Below, piece after piece: positions 1 through 6,069 of a stretch of 6,612 nucleotides of DNA. The stretch comes from Minisyncoccota bacterium (lineage in GTDB: Bacteria > Verrucomicrobiota > Lentisphaeria > Oligosphaerales > MVZH01). The stretch covers positions 1-6,612 of the forward strand of contig JAIPIM010000228.1 of the NCBI GenBank assembly GCA_021734725.1, read 5' to 3'. Under the pieces are notes generated by a model, which worked only from the letters and a program-made list of their open reading frames with translations, had not been told where the DNA came from and searched no databases. Position numbers and translations under genes: made by a program. Each line of letters opens with the position of its first letter. Within the stretch, counting starts at the first letter, position 1.

Positions 1-890
1 CGGCGCAGGTTGTCTCGTTCTTCCATGCACCGTCGGTGGGCGTCATTCAACCGTTCGAAGCGCTCGAGACCGTCTGGGGGAAACGATGTCACAACGAGGG
101 GGAGTGTCTTCAGGTCATTTTCCGCGGTTTGTAATGTTGTCCAGTCTTCCCATGCCGCGAGACAGGAGTCGACTTTTCTCAGGTGCAACGATACCTGATC
201 GAGCGTCTTCCGGGTTTCGTCGAGTTGATGCTCCAGGGTTTTGAGTTCCAGCTTTGTGTCCGCATAAAGAGAGAGGGTTCCGGTCGATTCCCGCAGTTTC
301 TGGCGTACCTGATCCAGTTGACCGAGCAGGTGGTTGATGGCGGGTTTCCGCCCGCCTGGTTTGAAGAGTTCATCCAGCCGGTTTGAGACTGTGTTTTGGG
401 CATTGGCCAGGGCGGCCAGTCCGGCGCCGCTGCTGGCGGCATAGAGCGCGGTGCCTACACTGTCATCCTGGAGCGAGTCCAGCGTCTGCAACTCATTGAG
501 GCTGAACGCATAGATATTTCTGAAAAGGTCGGCGGTCATGCCGGCGAGCAAATCGTTGAGTTCGCGTTTCCCGCCGGTGGAACCATCGTCGAACGTGAGT
601 GTAACGGCCCCGCCGTGTGTTCCCGGGTGTCGTTGTACGATAACCGTGCCGAACTCTTTGGATGTGAATGTGAGGCGACCGCCGTGGGTACCCCCGCGCA
701 GGGGAGGGTACTGTTTGCGTGCCATTCGTTTGTCCGGAAACCCGAAGAGGACGGCGCGAATGAAGGCCAGGCAGGTGGATTTTCCGGCTTCATTATCGCC
801 CCGTACGAGCATGAGACCGTCCGGAAAATCCTGTGCTTCCAGGTCATGGAAGATACCGAATCCATCAATATGAAAGCTGTTCAGGTTCAT
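1..890 (-). CDS. YhaN/SbcC-like AAA ATPase, N-terminal 296 residues (3' end beyond window)
   Basis: This is the ATPase partner of an Mre11/Rad50-type (YhaO/YhaN, SbcD/SbcC) DNA-processing complex. The reading frame is open from the ATG at 888-890 to the window edge, so only the N-terminal part is present. Seen: a short beta-rich start, then a Walker A loop GDNEAGKST at residues 31-39. A YhaN-type segment AFSLNELQ follows (128-135), then LYAASSGAGL (149-158) and a LFKPGGRKPAI stretch (175-185). From about residue 186 the sequence is charged and leucine-rich and looks like the start of a long coiled coil. The Walker B and signature motifs should lie outside the window, since this family usually has a second ATPase half at the C terminus. 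The start codon overlaps the nuclease stop codon as ATGA (887-890), pointing to translational coupling. A weak GGAAG lies 10 nt upstream. The family call is firm. Whether it is closer to YhaN or SbcC rests on remembered motifs, and YhaN fits better. Confidence 0.88.
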   Translation of the reverse strand, partial: MNLNSFHIDGFGIFHDLEAQDFPDGLMLVRGDNEAGKSTCLAFIRAVLFGFPDKRMARKQYPPLRGGTHGGRLTFTSKEFGTVIVQRHPGTHGGAVTLTFDDGSTGGKRELNDLLAGMTADLFRNIYAFSLNELQTLDSLQDDSVGTALYAASSGAGLAALANAQNTVSNRLDELFKPGGRKPAINHLLGQLDQVRQKLRESTGTLSLYADTKLELKTLEHQLDETRKTLDQVSLHLRKVDSCLAAWEDWTTLQTAENDLKTLPLVVTSFPPDGLERFERLNDAHRRCMEERDNLR

Positions 891-2173
891 TCTGTTTCTT
901 CTTCCAGCAAGTCCAGGCAGATTCTTTCGGCATCGTGGAGCATCCCCTTTACATCGTCGTCACTTAAATGGTCCAGCGCTTGTCTTGCCCTGGTATGGTC
1001 ATGCAGAGTCGCCAGGGGGCCCTGTTTAAGGGCGGCACAAAGGTCCTTTGAGTCGCGATATTCAGCAGCGGTGGTCAGGACTCGACCGAGCAAGTCATTT
1101 TGTTGCCGTCTTTCTTCCAGGTCAATATCCGGCTGGCATCTGGGCGTTAACTGTTCGATCCAGACAAAGGGGGATGTTTGGGCGTACGTTTCACGCAGGC
1201 GTTCACTGACATCGGTGATGGCGGTGCCTCCCTGGAGTTTGTGAAACAATGGTGTTCGGCCCGTGAGGATGACGCGACAGATGAGCGGACGTCCATCCGT
1301 TGTTTCGAGTATATCATCTACGGCGGTTGTAATTTCTGACTCGAGTTTATCGAACGTCGTGATGTTTGTGGCTTCCACCTCGATGTCGTGCCAGCGTACG
1401 GCATCCAGGGGACAGAATTCCAACGAGGTTTCTTTGGTGTCGGTATCGACGGTAACCAGATAGCATCCACGGGGTCCCGGTTCGCGTATATGAAGTCCCT
1501 GGCTATTGCCGGGATAGACAACGTATGGAGATTGCGACAGGATGTTTCGGCTGTGTACGTGTCCGACAGCCCAGTAATCGATGGGCGCATTGGCGAGGTC
1601 GTCAAGCGTACAGGGTGCGTACGGATCGTGGCCGGTACGTGAGCCGATAGTGCAGTGTAATGCAGCAATGTGGTAGAGTTGCGGGTCAACTGGGGCGAGT
1701 TCTTGGAAAGCCACTGCCAGATTGTCGGATACGTTTGCGGCGTCGTGGCTTACGCCCGACACGGCGACAGTCCTGCGGCCTTCGTGTTCGACGAAGACGG
1801 TTGAGGGGGGCCTCGGGCCGAAGATATGAACGTTGTCCGGCCAGTCTATGGCGCGTGGTTCCGCTGTGAGGGGGTCGTGATTACCATGTACGATGAACGT
1901 CTGGATGCCGTGTTCGCTGAGTCGTTGAGTTCCATCGCGGAACAGCAGCAGTGCGCGGGCACTTTGGTCAGCGGCGTCGTATACATCACCGCTTATAACC
2001 AGGAACTCTACGTTTCGCTCGATGGCGAGTGTCACGAGGTTGTTGAATGCCGTTGTGGTGGCATTTCGTACATACTTGGTAATGTGCGGGTAGTATTCCG
2101 TATCCACGCAGAGGCCGCGGAACGGACTGTCCAGATGCAGGTCAGCGGCATGAATAAAGGACAGGGTTGGCAC
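887..2173 (-). CDS. SbcD/YhaO/Mre11-like metallophosphoesterase DNA nuclease
   Basis: This is a predicted two-metal DNA exonuclease/endonuclease of the calcineurin-like phosphoesterase superfamily, acting with the ATPase encoded just downstream in double-strand break or hairpin processing. All metal-binding motifs are visible: ADLHLDSPF with D11 and H13, GDVYD (62-66), GNHD (97-100), the HC pair at 173-174, and GHVH (204-207). PGNSQGLHIREPGPRG (221-236) is typical of the YhaO branch. The region after about 260 should be the capping and partner-binding part. At 428 residues it has the usual length for the family. The start is GTG, supported by AGGAGGT at 2178-2184; no better in-frame start is seen. 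It lies 12 bp after the antiporter stop and overlaps the ATPase start by 4 bp. Nothing suggests damage, and the catalytic set is complete, so the enzyme should be active. The biological role (general repair rather than defence) is inferred. Confidence 0.93.
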   Translation of the reverse strand: MPTLSFIHAADLHLDSPFRGLCVDTEYYPHITKYVRNATTTAFNNLVTLAIERNVEFLVISGDVYDAADQSARALLLFRDGTQRLSEHGIQTFIVHGNHDPLTAEPRAIDWPDNVHIFGPRPPSTVFVEHEGRRTVAVSGVSHDAANVSDNLAVAFQELAPVDPQLYHIAALHCTIGSRTGHDPYAPCTLDDLANAPIDYWAVGHVHSRNILSQSPYVVYPGNSQGLHIREPGPRGCYLVTVDTDTKETSLEFCPLDAVRWHDIEVEATNITTFDKLESEITTAVDDILETTDGRPLICRVILTGRTPLFHKLQGGTAITDVSERLRETYAQTSPFVWIEQLTPRCQPDIDLEERRQQNDLLGRVLTTAAEYRDSKDLCAALKQGPLATLHDHTRARQALDHLSDDDVKGMLHDAERICLDLLEEETE

Positions 2174-2177
2174 GTGT

Positions 2178-2184
2178 ACCTCCT
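2178..2184 (-). promoter_or_regulatory. Strong ribosome binding site fixing the GTG start of the nuclease gene
   Basis: The minus strand reads AGGAGGTACAC and then GTG. The full-consensus AGGAGG is 5 nt from the GTG at 2171-2173, which decides the start. It sits in the 12-bp gap after the antiporter stop codon. Confidence 0.85.
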
Positions 2185-2185
2185 G

Positions 2186-3199
2186 TCAGGCGATTCGGCC
2201 CATTGCTAGCATAGAGATAAGGTAGGCGACATAGATAGAGATCAGTGTAATGCCTGTTTTTCGGCCGATGCGTCCGCGAACCAATCCCAGGCCGAACGCA
2301 ACGGTACAGATGAGCAGTGCAACCGGGATATCGAATGGGACAAGCCAGCGGTCGGTCGGATAGAGTGGGGTGATCGCCGACGAGGCGCCGACAACCAGAA
2401 CAATATTGAGGACGTTCGCTCCGAAGATATTACCGACGGACACGGCTTCCGCGTTTTTACGAATGGCGCTGATACCGGTGAACAGTTCAGGAAGGGAGGT
2501 ACCAAGTGCGATGAAAAGGAGCGATATGACCGCTTCGCTGATTCCCATGTTGCGCGCGAGGCGCTGGCCGAATTCAACCAGCAGGTAAGCCCCGCATGCA
2601 ACTGCGGCGGCCCCACCGGCGAAGAGGAACAGGCGCTTGGTTATCTCATGGGTTGTCACATGTACGCGTTCGGGGGAATGAGGCTCCTGCACAGTCGGGT
2701 GTGGTTCATCGACGGTGTGGAGGGATTCATAGTAATTGACAACGATGAAGACACCGACGAACACGAGTAGCGCGAGTCCTTCCTGTCGGGTCAGTGCGAA
2801 GGCTGTCTCTCCTTCGGCAGGCCACATGATGAGAAGGCAGATAAGGATAGCGCCGAGCATGAACGTTCCTTTAATGAGGAATATTTCACGTTTAATTCGG
2901 GCGACGGTAAAGAAGAGGACCACGCCCAGGATCAGGCCGGTGTTGCAGATAATGGATCCGACGGCATTGCCGATCGCTATATCGGCAGTTCCTTTGAGGG
3001 CTGCCGTAGAGGAGGAAACCAGTTCCGGAAGAGTGGTGCAGAAGCTTACAATAGTGGCGCCGATGACCACTTGGGAGATACCTGAGGCTCGGGCCATCCA
3101 GACGGCATTGTCAAGAAACAGGTCGCTGCCTCGGATGATGATGATGAAGCCCAGCAGGAAAAGGGGGAGATTCAGGTAAAGGGCATCTGGTACGGGCAT
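2186..3199 (-). CDS. CaCA-family cation antiporter (YrbG-like calcium/sodium antiporter)
   Basis: This is an inner-membrane exchanger of the Ca2+/cation antiporter superfamily, expected to move Ca2+ or a similar cation against Na+, K+ or H+. The 337 residues show about ten hydrophobic segments in two halves. The two inverted alpha-repeats are clear: the first around residues 46-86 with TTLPEL (55-60), the second around 225-265 with GTSLPEL (233-239). Both carry the key glutamates, E59 and E238. A hydrophilic loop (about 158-190) joins the halves and contains five histidines, including two EPH triplets. Differences from the usual motifs: FCTT replaces FGTS in repeat one, and the second repeat has GAN..N where I expect GSN..N/D. 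The ATG at 3197-3199 has no strong Shine-Dalgarno sequence but gives a normal family N terminus. The gene starts 25 bp after pyrB and ends 12 bp before the nuclease gene, so it is probably cotranscribed. The true ion is not determined by sequence alone. Confidence 0.92.
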   Translation of the reverse strand: MPVPDALYLNLPLFLLGFIIIIRGSDLFLDNAVWMARASGISQVVIGATIVSFCTTLPELVSSSTAALKGTADIAIGNAVGSIICNTGLILGVVLFFTVARIKREIFLIKGTFMLGAILICLLIMWPAEGETAFALTRQEGLALLVFVGVFIVVNYYESLHTVDEPHPTVQEPHSPERVHVTTHEITKRLFLFAGGAAAVACGAYLLVEFGQRLARNMGISEAVISLLFIALGTSLPELFTGISAIRKNAEAVSVGNIFGANVLNIVLVVGASSAITPLYPTDRWLVPFDIPVALLICTVAFGLGLVRGRIGRKTGITLISIYVAYLISMLAMGRIA

Positions 3200-3224
3200 G
3201 ATGGGCTTTTCGCTGCTGTAAGTA

Positions 3225-4310
3225 TTATGCTAAATTCAGTTTGGCGTATTCATCGATTTGAGTATCGACACCGAAGGTGCTGGCAATGAGAGCCACGCGG
3301 ATCCACATGCCGTTACGAACTTGTCGCCAGTAGACGGCTCGAGGATCCGAGTCCACTTCCGTGGCGATTTCTTTGCGACGCGGTAGCGGGTGCATTAAGA
3401 CGGCATTTATTTTCAATTTTGTCAAGTGTTCTTTCCGGAACGCATACGCCGAGATATCGATCGTGCCGCTTTCTCCCGGGATTTGGTCCCATTCGTCCTG
3501 AATGCGGGTCATATAGATGGCGTCGGCTTCCGGGATAATGGCTTCGAAATCGTTGCTTACATGGTAGGTGACGTCCTTGGCGTTCAATTCATCAAGTACG
3601 TCTTGGCCAATCTGCAGCGGTTCGGCCGTCACAAAATGTTGCACAACGTTGTTATAGTTAGTCAACAGGCAGGACAGTGAGCGTACGGTTCGGCCGCGGG
3701 CCAAGTCGCCGACAAACACGACGGTCTTACCGTCGATGCCGCCGGTTTTTTCGAAGCTGCGCTGGAGGGTGTAGATATCCAGAAGTGCCTGGGTTGGGTG
3801 TTGATCCTTACCCGACCCCGCGTTGATGATGGGGACTGGTCGCTCTGTGTGAGAGAGGATCCACGCCATTTTTTCGGCGAATCCCTGCTGTGGCGTCCGC
3901 ATGATGAGCAGGTCGAAATATGAACTGAACGTACGGACGGTATCCTCTGGGCTTTCCCCTTTCATTTCGCTTGACGTGGAGGTGTCACGCACTTCCGCGA
4001 CTTTCAGACCGAGGATTTGGCAGGCTGCGTAGAAGGACAGGAAGGTACGGCTGCTGGGCTGTGAAAAATAGAGCATGACCCGCCGATGCTCCAGCATCTG
4101 GTTCAGGAAATGCATGCCTGTCTTGCTCTTGGCAATACGGCGTATTTGAGTGGCCAGCAGGCTGAGGCGATCGAGCATTGTGCGATCAAATTGCTGTGCC
4201 ACGAGTGTATGATAAGGCCGGTGGGCGACGTTAAAAAAGCCGGCCTTTGCTTTGGGGGGCAGTTCTCGAAACTCCTCGTAAGTGATATCCGTGAACTGAT
4301 TTGCTCTCAT
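3225..4310 (-). CDS. pyrB: Aspartate carbamoyltransferase, long-form catalytic subunit
   Basis: This enzyme joins carbamoyl phosphate and L-aspartate to give N-carbamoyl-L-aspartate, the committed step of pyrimidine synthesis in the cytoplasm. Visible active-site elements: phosphate loop PSSRTF (85-90), 80s-loop lysine in KGE (117-119), HPTQ (171-174), TRIQ (268-271) and HPLPR (307-311). HPLPR and TRIQ mark aspartate rather than ornithine specificity. At 361 residues it is about 50 longer than the E. coli catalytic chain, and its phosphate loop lies some 34 residues later, so much of the excess is N-terminal. The loop has Phe90 where the canonical STRTR has Arg; I recall similar sequences from PVC bacteria, so this looks like a subfamily trait rather than decay. 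The ATG is preceded by AAAGGGG at 4317-4323, 6 nt away. It follows argF by 74 bp, a gap with only weak palindromes. No regulatory-chain gene (pyrI) is in view. Confidence 0.93.
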   Translation of the reverse strand: MRANQFTDITYEEFRELPPKAKAGFFNVAHRPYHTLVAQQFDRTMLDRLSLLATQIRRIAKSKTGMHFLNQMLEHRRVMLYFSQPSSRTFLSFYAACQILGLKVAEVRDTSTSSEMKGESPEDTVRTFSSYFDLLIMRTPQQGFAEKMAWILSHTERPVPIINAGSGKDQHPTQALLDIYTLQRSFEKTGGIDGKTVVFVGDLARGRTVRSLSCLLTNYNNVVQHFVTAEPLQIGQDVLDELNAKDVTYHVSNDFEAIIPEADAIYMTRIQDEWDQIPGESGTIDISAYAFRKEHLTKLKINAVLMHPLPRRKEIATEVDSDPRAVYWRQVRNGMWIRVALIASTFGVDTQIDEYAKLNLA

Positions 4311-4384
4311 CGTTTACCCCTTTCAGTCACTGCAATGAGGTGTCCTGCTAAGCGTTATCGCTCGTCACTCAGTTCCGACAGCCG

Positions 4385-5386
4385 TCATGATTCCCCAAGT
4401 GTTGCCACCATCATAGCCTTTATGGTGTGCAGACGATTCTCGGCTTGATCAAAGACTTTCGAGAACGGCGCTTCGAAGACATCGTCGGTCACTTCAAGCG
4501 CTCCGCATTCGCTGGTGTATACGGTGTCATGATTATGGAAAGCGGGGAGACAGTGCAGGAAAATGACCCTGTCGGATTCCAGATTGCCCGTGCGTTGCAT
4601 CATAGACATGTTCACCTGATACGGTTTCAGCAACCGTATCCGCTCGTCCATGACCGCTTCTTCTCCCATGGAGACCCAGACGTCGGTGTAGACCACATTA
4701 GCGCCACGGACCGCGTCATCAACGTTCTGGCTTACGGTTATGGTGCCGCGGTTTTTCTCTGCTATTTGCATGACTTGTTTAACATGTTTCTTTGCGGGTG
4801 CGAGCTGGGGTGGACAGCAATTGACGAAATTGACCCCTGCTTTAGCGCATCCCAGCATCAGCGAATTGCAGACGTTATTGCGACCGTCTCCGACATAGAC
4901 GACGGTGAGTCCCTCCAAGGACTCGAATGTCTGTTTTACGGTGAGCAGATCGGCCAAAATCTGCGTTGGATGAGCGTCGTCGGTGAGGCCGTTCCAGACC
5001 GGGACCCCTGCGTAGTCGGCCAGCGCGCTTACGGTGGCGTGGGCGAATCCCCGGAAGAGAATACCGTCGAACATCCGTCCCAGCACACGCGCCGTGTCAG
5101 GCACGGACTCTTTTTTCCCGAGGTGTATATCTTCTTTCCCGAGATATTCGACGTGTCCTCCCTCGTCGAAGGCGGCGGCGGTGGCTGCGCAACGCGTTCG
5201 CGTGGATGCCTTCTCGAATACGAGTGCAATATTCTTGCCGCGCAGGAGTTGTTCGCTGCCGCGCGGTTGCTCCTTCTTTTTCTCCTTCAATCGCTGAGCC
5301 AGATTGATCAATTGGAGGAATTCTCTGTCAGACAGATCATTGAGTGTAAGCAGATGTCTTCCTCTGAGGTCGGGCTGAATGATCAT
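4385..5386 (-). CDS. argF: Ornithine carbamoyltransferase
   Basis: This enzyme transfers the carbamoyl group from carbamoyl phosphate to L-ornithine, giving citrulline, in the cytoplasm. At 333 residues it matches the E. coli ArgF/ArgI and ArcB branch. Visible motifs: carbamoyl-phosphate loop STRTR (61-65), DTARVLGRMFDG (97-108), VWNGLTDDAHPTQ (130-142), the ornithine-binding DVWVSMG (235-241), HCLP (278-281) and a C-terminal FDQAENRLHTIKA (312-324). No key residue is missing. ArgF and catabolic ArcB cannot be told apart by motif here. The neighbour pyrB, and the absence of arcA or arcC in the window, favour a biosynthetic role, but this is inference. The ATG at 5384-5386 has AGAAGGG at 5397-5403, a rather long 10 nt away. 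It is the first gene of the apparent operon. Inverted repeats lie upstream, the nearest (5409-5423) ending 5 nt from the Shine-Dalgarno sequence. Confidence 0.94.
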   Translation of the reverse strand: MIIQPDLRGRHLLTLNDLSDREFLQLINLAQRLKEKKKEQPRGSEQLLRGKNIALVFEKASTRTRCAATAAAFDEGGHVEYLGKEDIHLGKKESVPDTARVLGRMFDGILFRGFAHATVSALADYAGVPVWNGLTDDAHPTQILADLLTVKQTFESLEGLTVVYVGDGRNNVCNSLMLGCAKAGVNFVNCCPPQLAPAKKHVKQVMQIAEKNRGTITVSQNVDDAVRGANVVYTDVWVSMGEEAVMDERIRLLKPYQVNMSMMQRTGNLESDRVIFLHCLPAFHNHDTVYTSECGALEVTDDVFEAPFSKVFDQAENRLHTIKAMMVATLGES

Positions 5387-5408
5387 GACCAGAATACCCT
5401 TCTGTAGT

Positions 5409-5423
5409 GCCGGTAAAACCGGC
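5409..5423 (-). promoter_or_regulatory. Short hairpin just upstream of the argF ribosome binding site
   Basis: GCCGGT and ACCGGC form a perfect 6-bp inverted repeat around three bases. In the argF transcript it would be a small stem-loop ending 5 nt before AGAAGGG, close enough to affect ribosome access. There is no U-tract after it, so it is not a normal terminator. The dyad is seen; the function is inferred. Confidence 0.4.
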
Positions 5424-5471
5424 TATCCTCATTAAGAAATACTAACGTAGCACATATCGCCCTCTTTGCAT

Positions 5472-5498
5472 ATACCGACGGCGTTGGTTTTACGGTAT
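5472..5498. repeat. Inverted repeat ATACCG-N15-CGGTAT upstream of argF
   Basis: ATACCG at 5472-5477 and CGGTAT at 5493-5498 are exact inverted arms 15 bp apart. A further ATACCG occurs at 5575-5580. It could be an RNA stem or a protein site in the argF upstream region. Six-base arms with this spacing could also arise by chance. Confidence 0.3.
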
Positions 5499-5553
5499 GT
5501 ACATGGTCCCAGGGGTGCGGCAGCCTTGGGCTTCAATCGGAAATACGATAGAT

Positions 5554-5570
5554 CAACACCGGCGGTGTTG
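5554..5570. promoter_or_regulatory. 17-bp perfect dyad, possible operator or leader stem for the argF operon
   Basis: CAACACCG (5554-5561) and CGGTGTTG (5563-5570) are perfect inverted arms around one central base. It lies about 170 bp upstream of argF in otherwise non-coding sequence. A compact symmetric site like this suits a dimeric regulator. As RNA it could form a 7-bp stem with a three-base loop. It does not resemble the AT-rich ARG box that I know for ArgR. I found no convincing -35/-10 pair to place it relative to a start of transcription. Confidence 0.45.
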
Positions 5571-5901
5571 TGTCATACCGGAAGTTCACGACGAAACGCC
5601 GTCATTTCATTTGGAAAAGGTGCTGTTCCTGATCCCGGACGCTTGCTGACGCACCGGCGCACACATCCTTTCGGCGGACGCGGACGGGGATGCTTACGAT
5701 ACACGATTAGCTTCGCGCAGGCCGTACGCGTCGCCGTACACGTTCACCGACCGTTTCCCGTCTCGTCACTCACGCACCCACGCACATCGCGCAGTCTTGC
5801 AAAACCTCATGCGGGCGCGAGCATGGTCGAACCGCTTTCGTTTCCGCCTCAAAAGGATGCATAGAGCTGGCTTTGTTTACTGAGGGGATAGGGTAAACCG
5901 T

Positions 5902-6011
5902 GGTCGCCGGGTGGAACCGCCTCCCACATTCAAGTGCTACTATGAGTTACTCAGCCGGTCGCCGGGTGGAACCGCCTCCCACATTCAAGTGCTACTATGA
6001 GTTAGTCAGCC
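5902..6011. repeat. Two tandem copies of a 55-bp repeat with REP-like hairpin
   Basis: Copy one is 5902-5956 and copy two 5957-6011. They differ at one base only (C at 5950, G at 6005). On the minus strand each carries TGTGGGA followed by a hairpin with arms GGCGG and CCGGC around the loop TTCCAC (plus-strand stems 5906-5910/5917-5921 and 5961-5965/5972-5976), with one internal G-G mismatch. The rest of the unit is an AT-richer spacer; in copy one it contains the palindrome TGAGT-T-ACTCA. The look is that of a REP-type dispersed element duplicated in tandem. There is no REP transposase gene in the window. Confidence 0.9.
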
Positions 6012-6063
6012 GGTTGCGGCGTGGAAGCCCCTCCCACATTTTTTTCGGAACTGGTTGCTCAGC
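6012..6063. repeat. Diverged third copy of the 55-bp repeat
   Basis: It follows copy two directly and keeps the 55-bp register. The first 29 bases (6012-6040) match the other copies at most positions; the tail is diverged but ends again in CTCAGC. The hairpin arms are now GGGGC and GCCGC on the minus strand (plus 6016-6020/6027-6031), with the same TTCCAC loop and the same G-G mismatch. Two pairs have swapped C-G for G-C and vice versa, so the fold is kept while the bases change. Confidence 0.75.
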
Positions 6064-6069
6064 TTTTTT

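Larger units (their letters stand above)
5387..5901. other. Non-coding stretch between the repeat array and argF
   Basis: About 515 bp without a gene I can support. The longest open frame here (plus strand, 5466-5864) starts at TTG with no ribosome binding site and has a low-complexity Arg/His/Pro-rich product with no recognisable motif. No tRNA or known small RNA could be identified. The stretch holds the inverted repeats listed separately, a six-base-pair imperfect stem at 5588-5602 (one mismatch, AAA loop), and a GC-rich part around 5670-5690 with GCGGAC repeated twice. It may contain the promoter and leader of the argF operon. No clear promoter match was found. Confidence 0.5.

Noticed and set aside
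396..1244. Long plus-strand open frame (282 codons)
   Set aside because: It lies opposite the ATPase and nuclease genes, which have clear family motifs. Its product shows no domain.
3225..4310. YgeW-type or other non-aspartate carbamoyltransferase
   Set aside because: HPLPR, TRIQ and the KGE 80s loop point to aspartate. YgeW as I remember it has an ordinary STRTR loop and a HCLP motif instead.
4324..4362. Small palindromes between argF and pyrB (CAGT-C-ACTG; AGCG-TTAT-CGCT)
   Set aside because: Arms are only four bases each, which is expected by chance in this length. No T-tract or promoter match accompanies them.
4427..5407. Long plus-strand open frame (326 codons) opposite argF
   Set aside because: It is an antisense shadow of argF, which has every expected motif. 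The plus-strand product is not recognisable as any family.
5610..5660. Minus-strand GTCCGGGATCAGGAACAGC, faintly like the signal recognition particle RNA core
   Set aside because: The invariant GGAAGGAAGCAGC block is not present and the flanks do not pair as in 4.5S RNA.
5815..5840. GGTTCGACC on the minus strand, tRNA T-loop-like
   Set aside because: The flanking bases do not form a T-stem and there is no acceptor or anticodon arm around it.
5466..5864. Plus-strand open frame in the non-coding interval (132 codons)
   Set aside because: TTG start, no ribosome binding site, and an Arg/His/Pro-rich low-complexity product typical of non-coding GC-rich DNA. It is the only candidate here not opposite a gene, so it was weighed but not supported.
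5902..6063. CRISPR array
   Set aside because: The whole 55-bp unit is repeated, including the part that would be a spacer. There are only three units and no cas genes.
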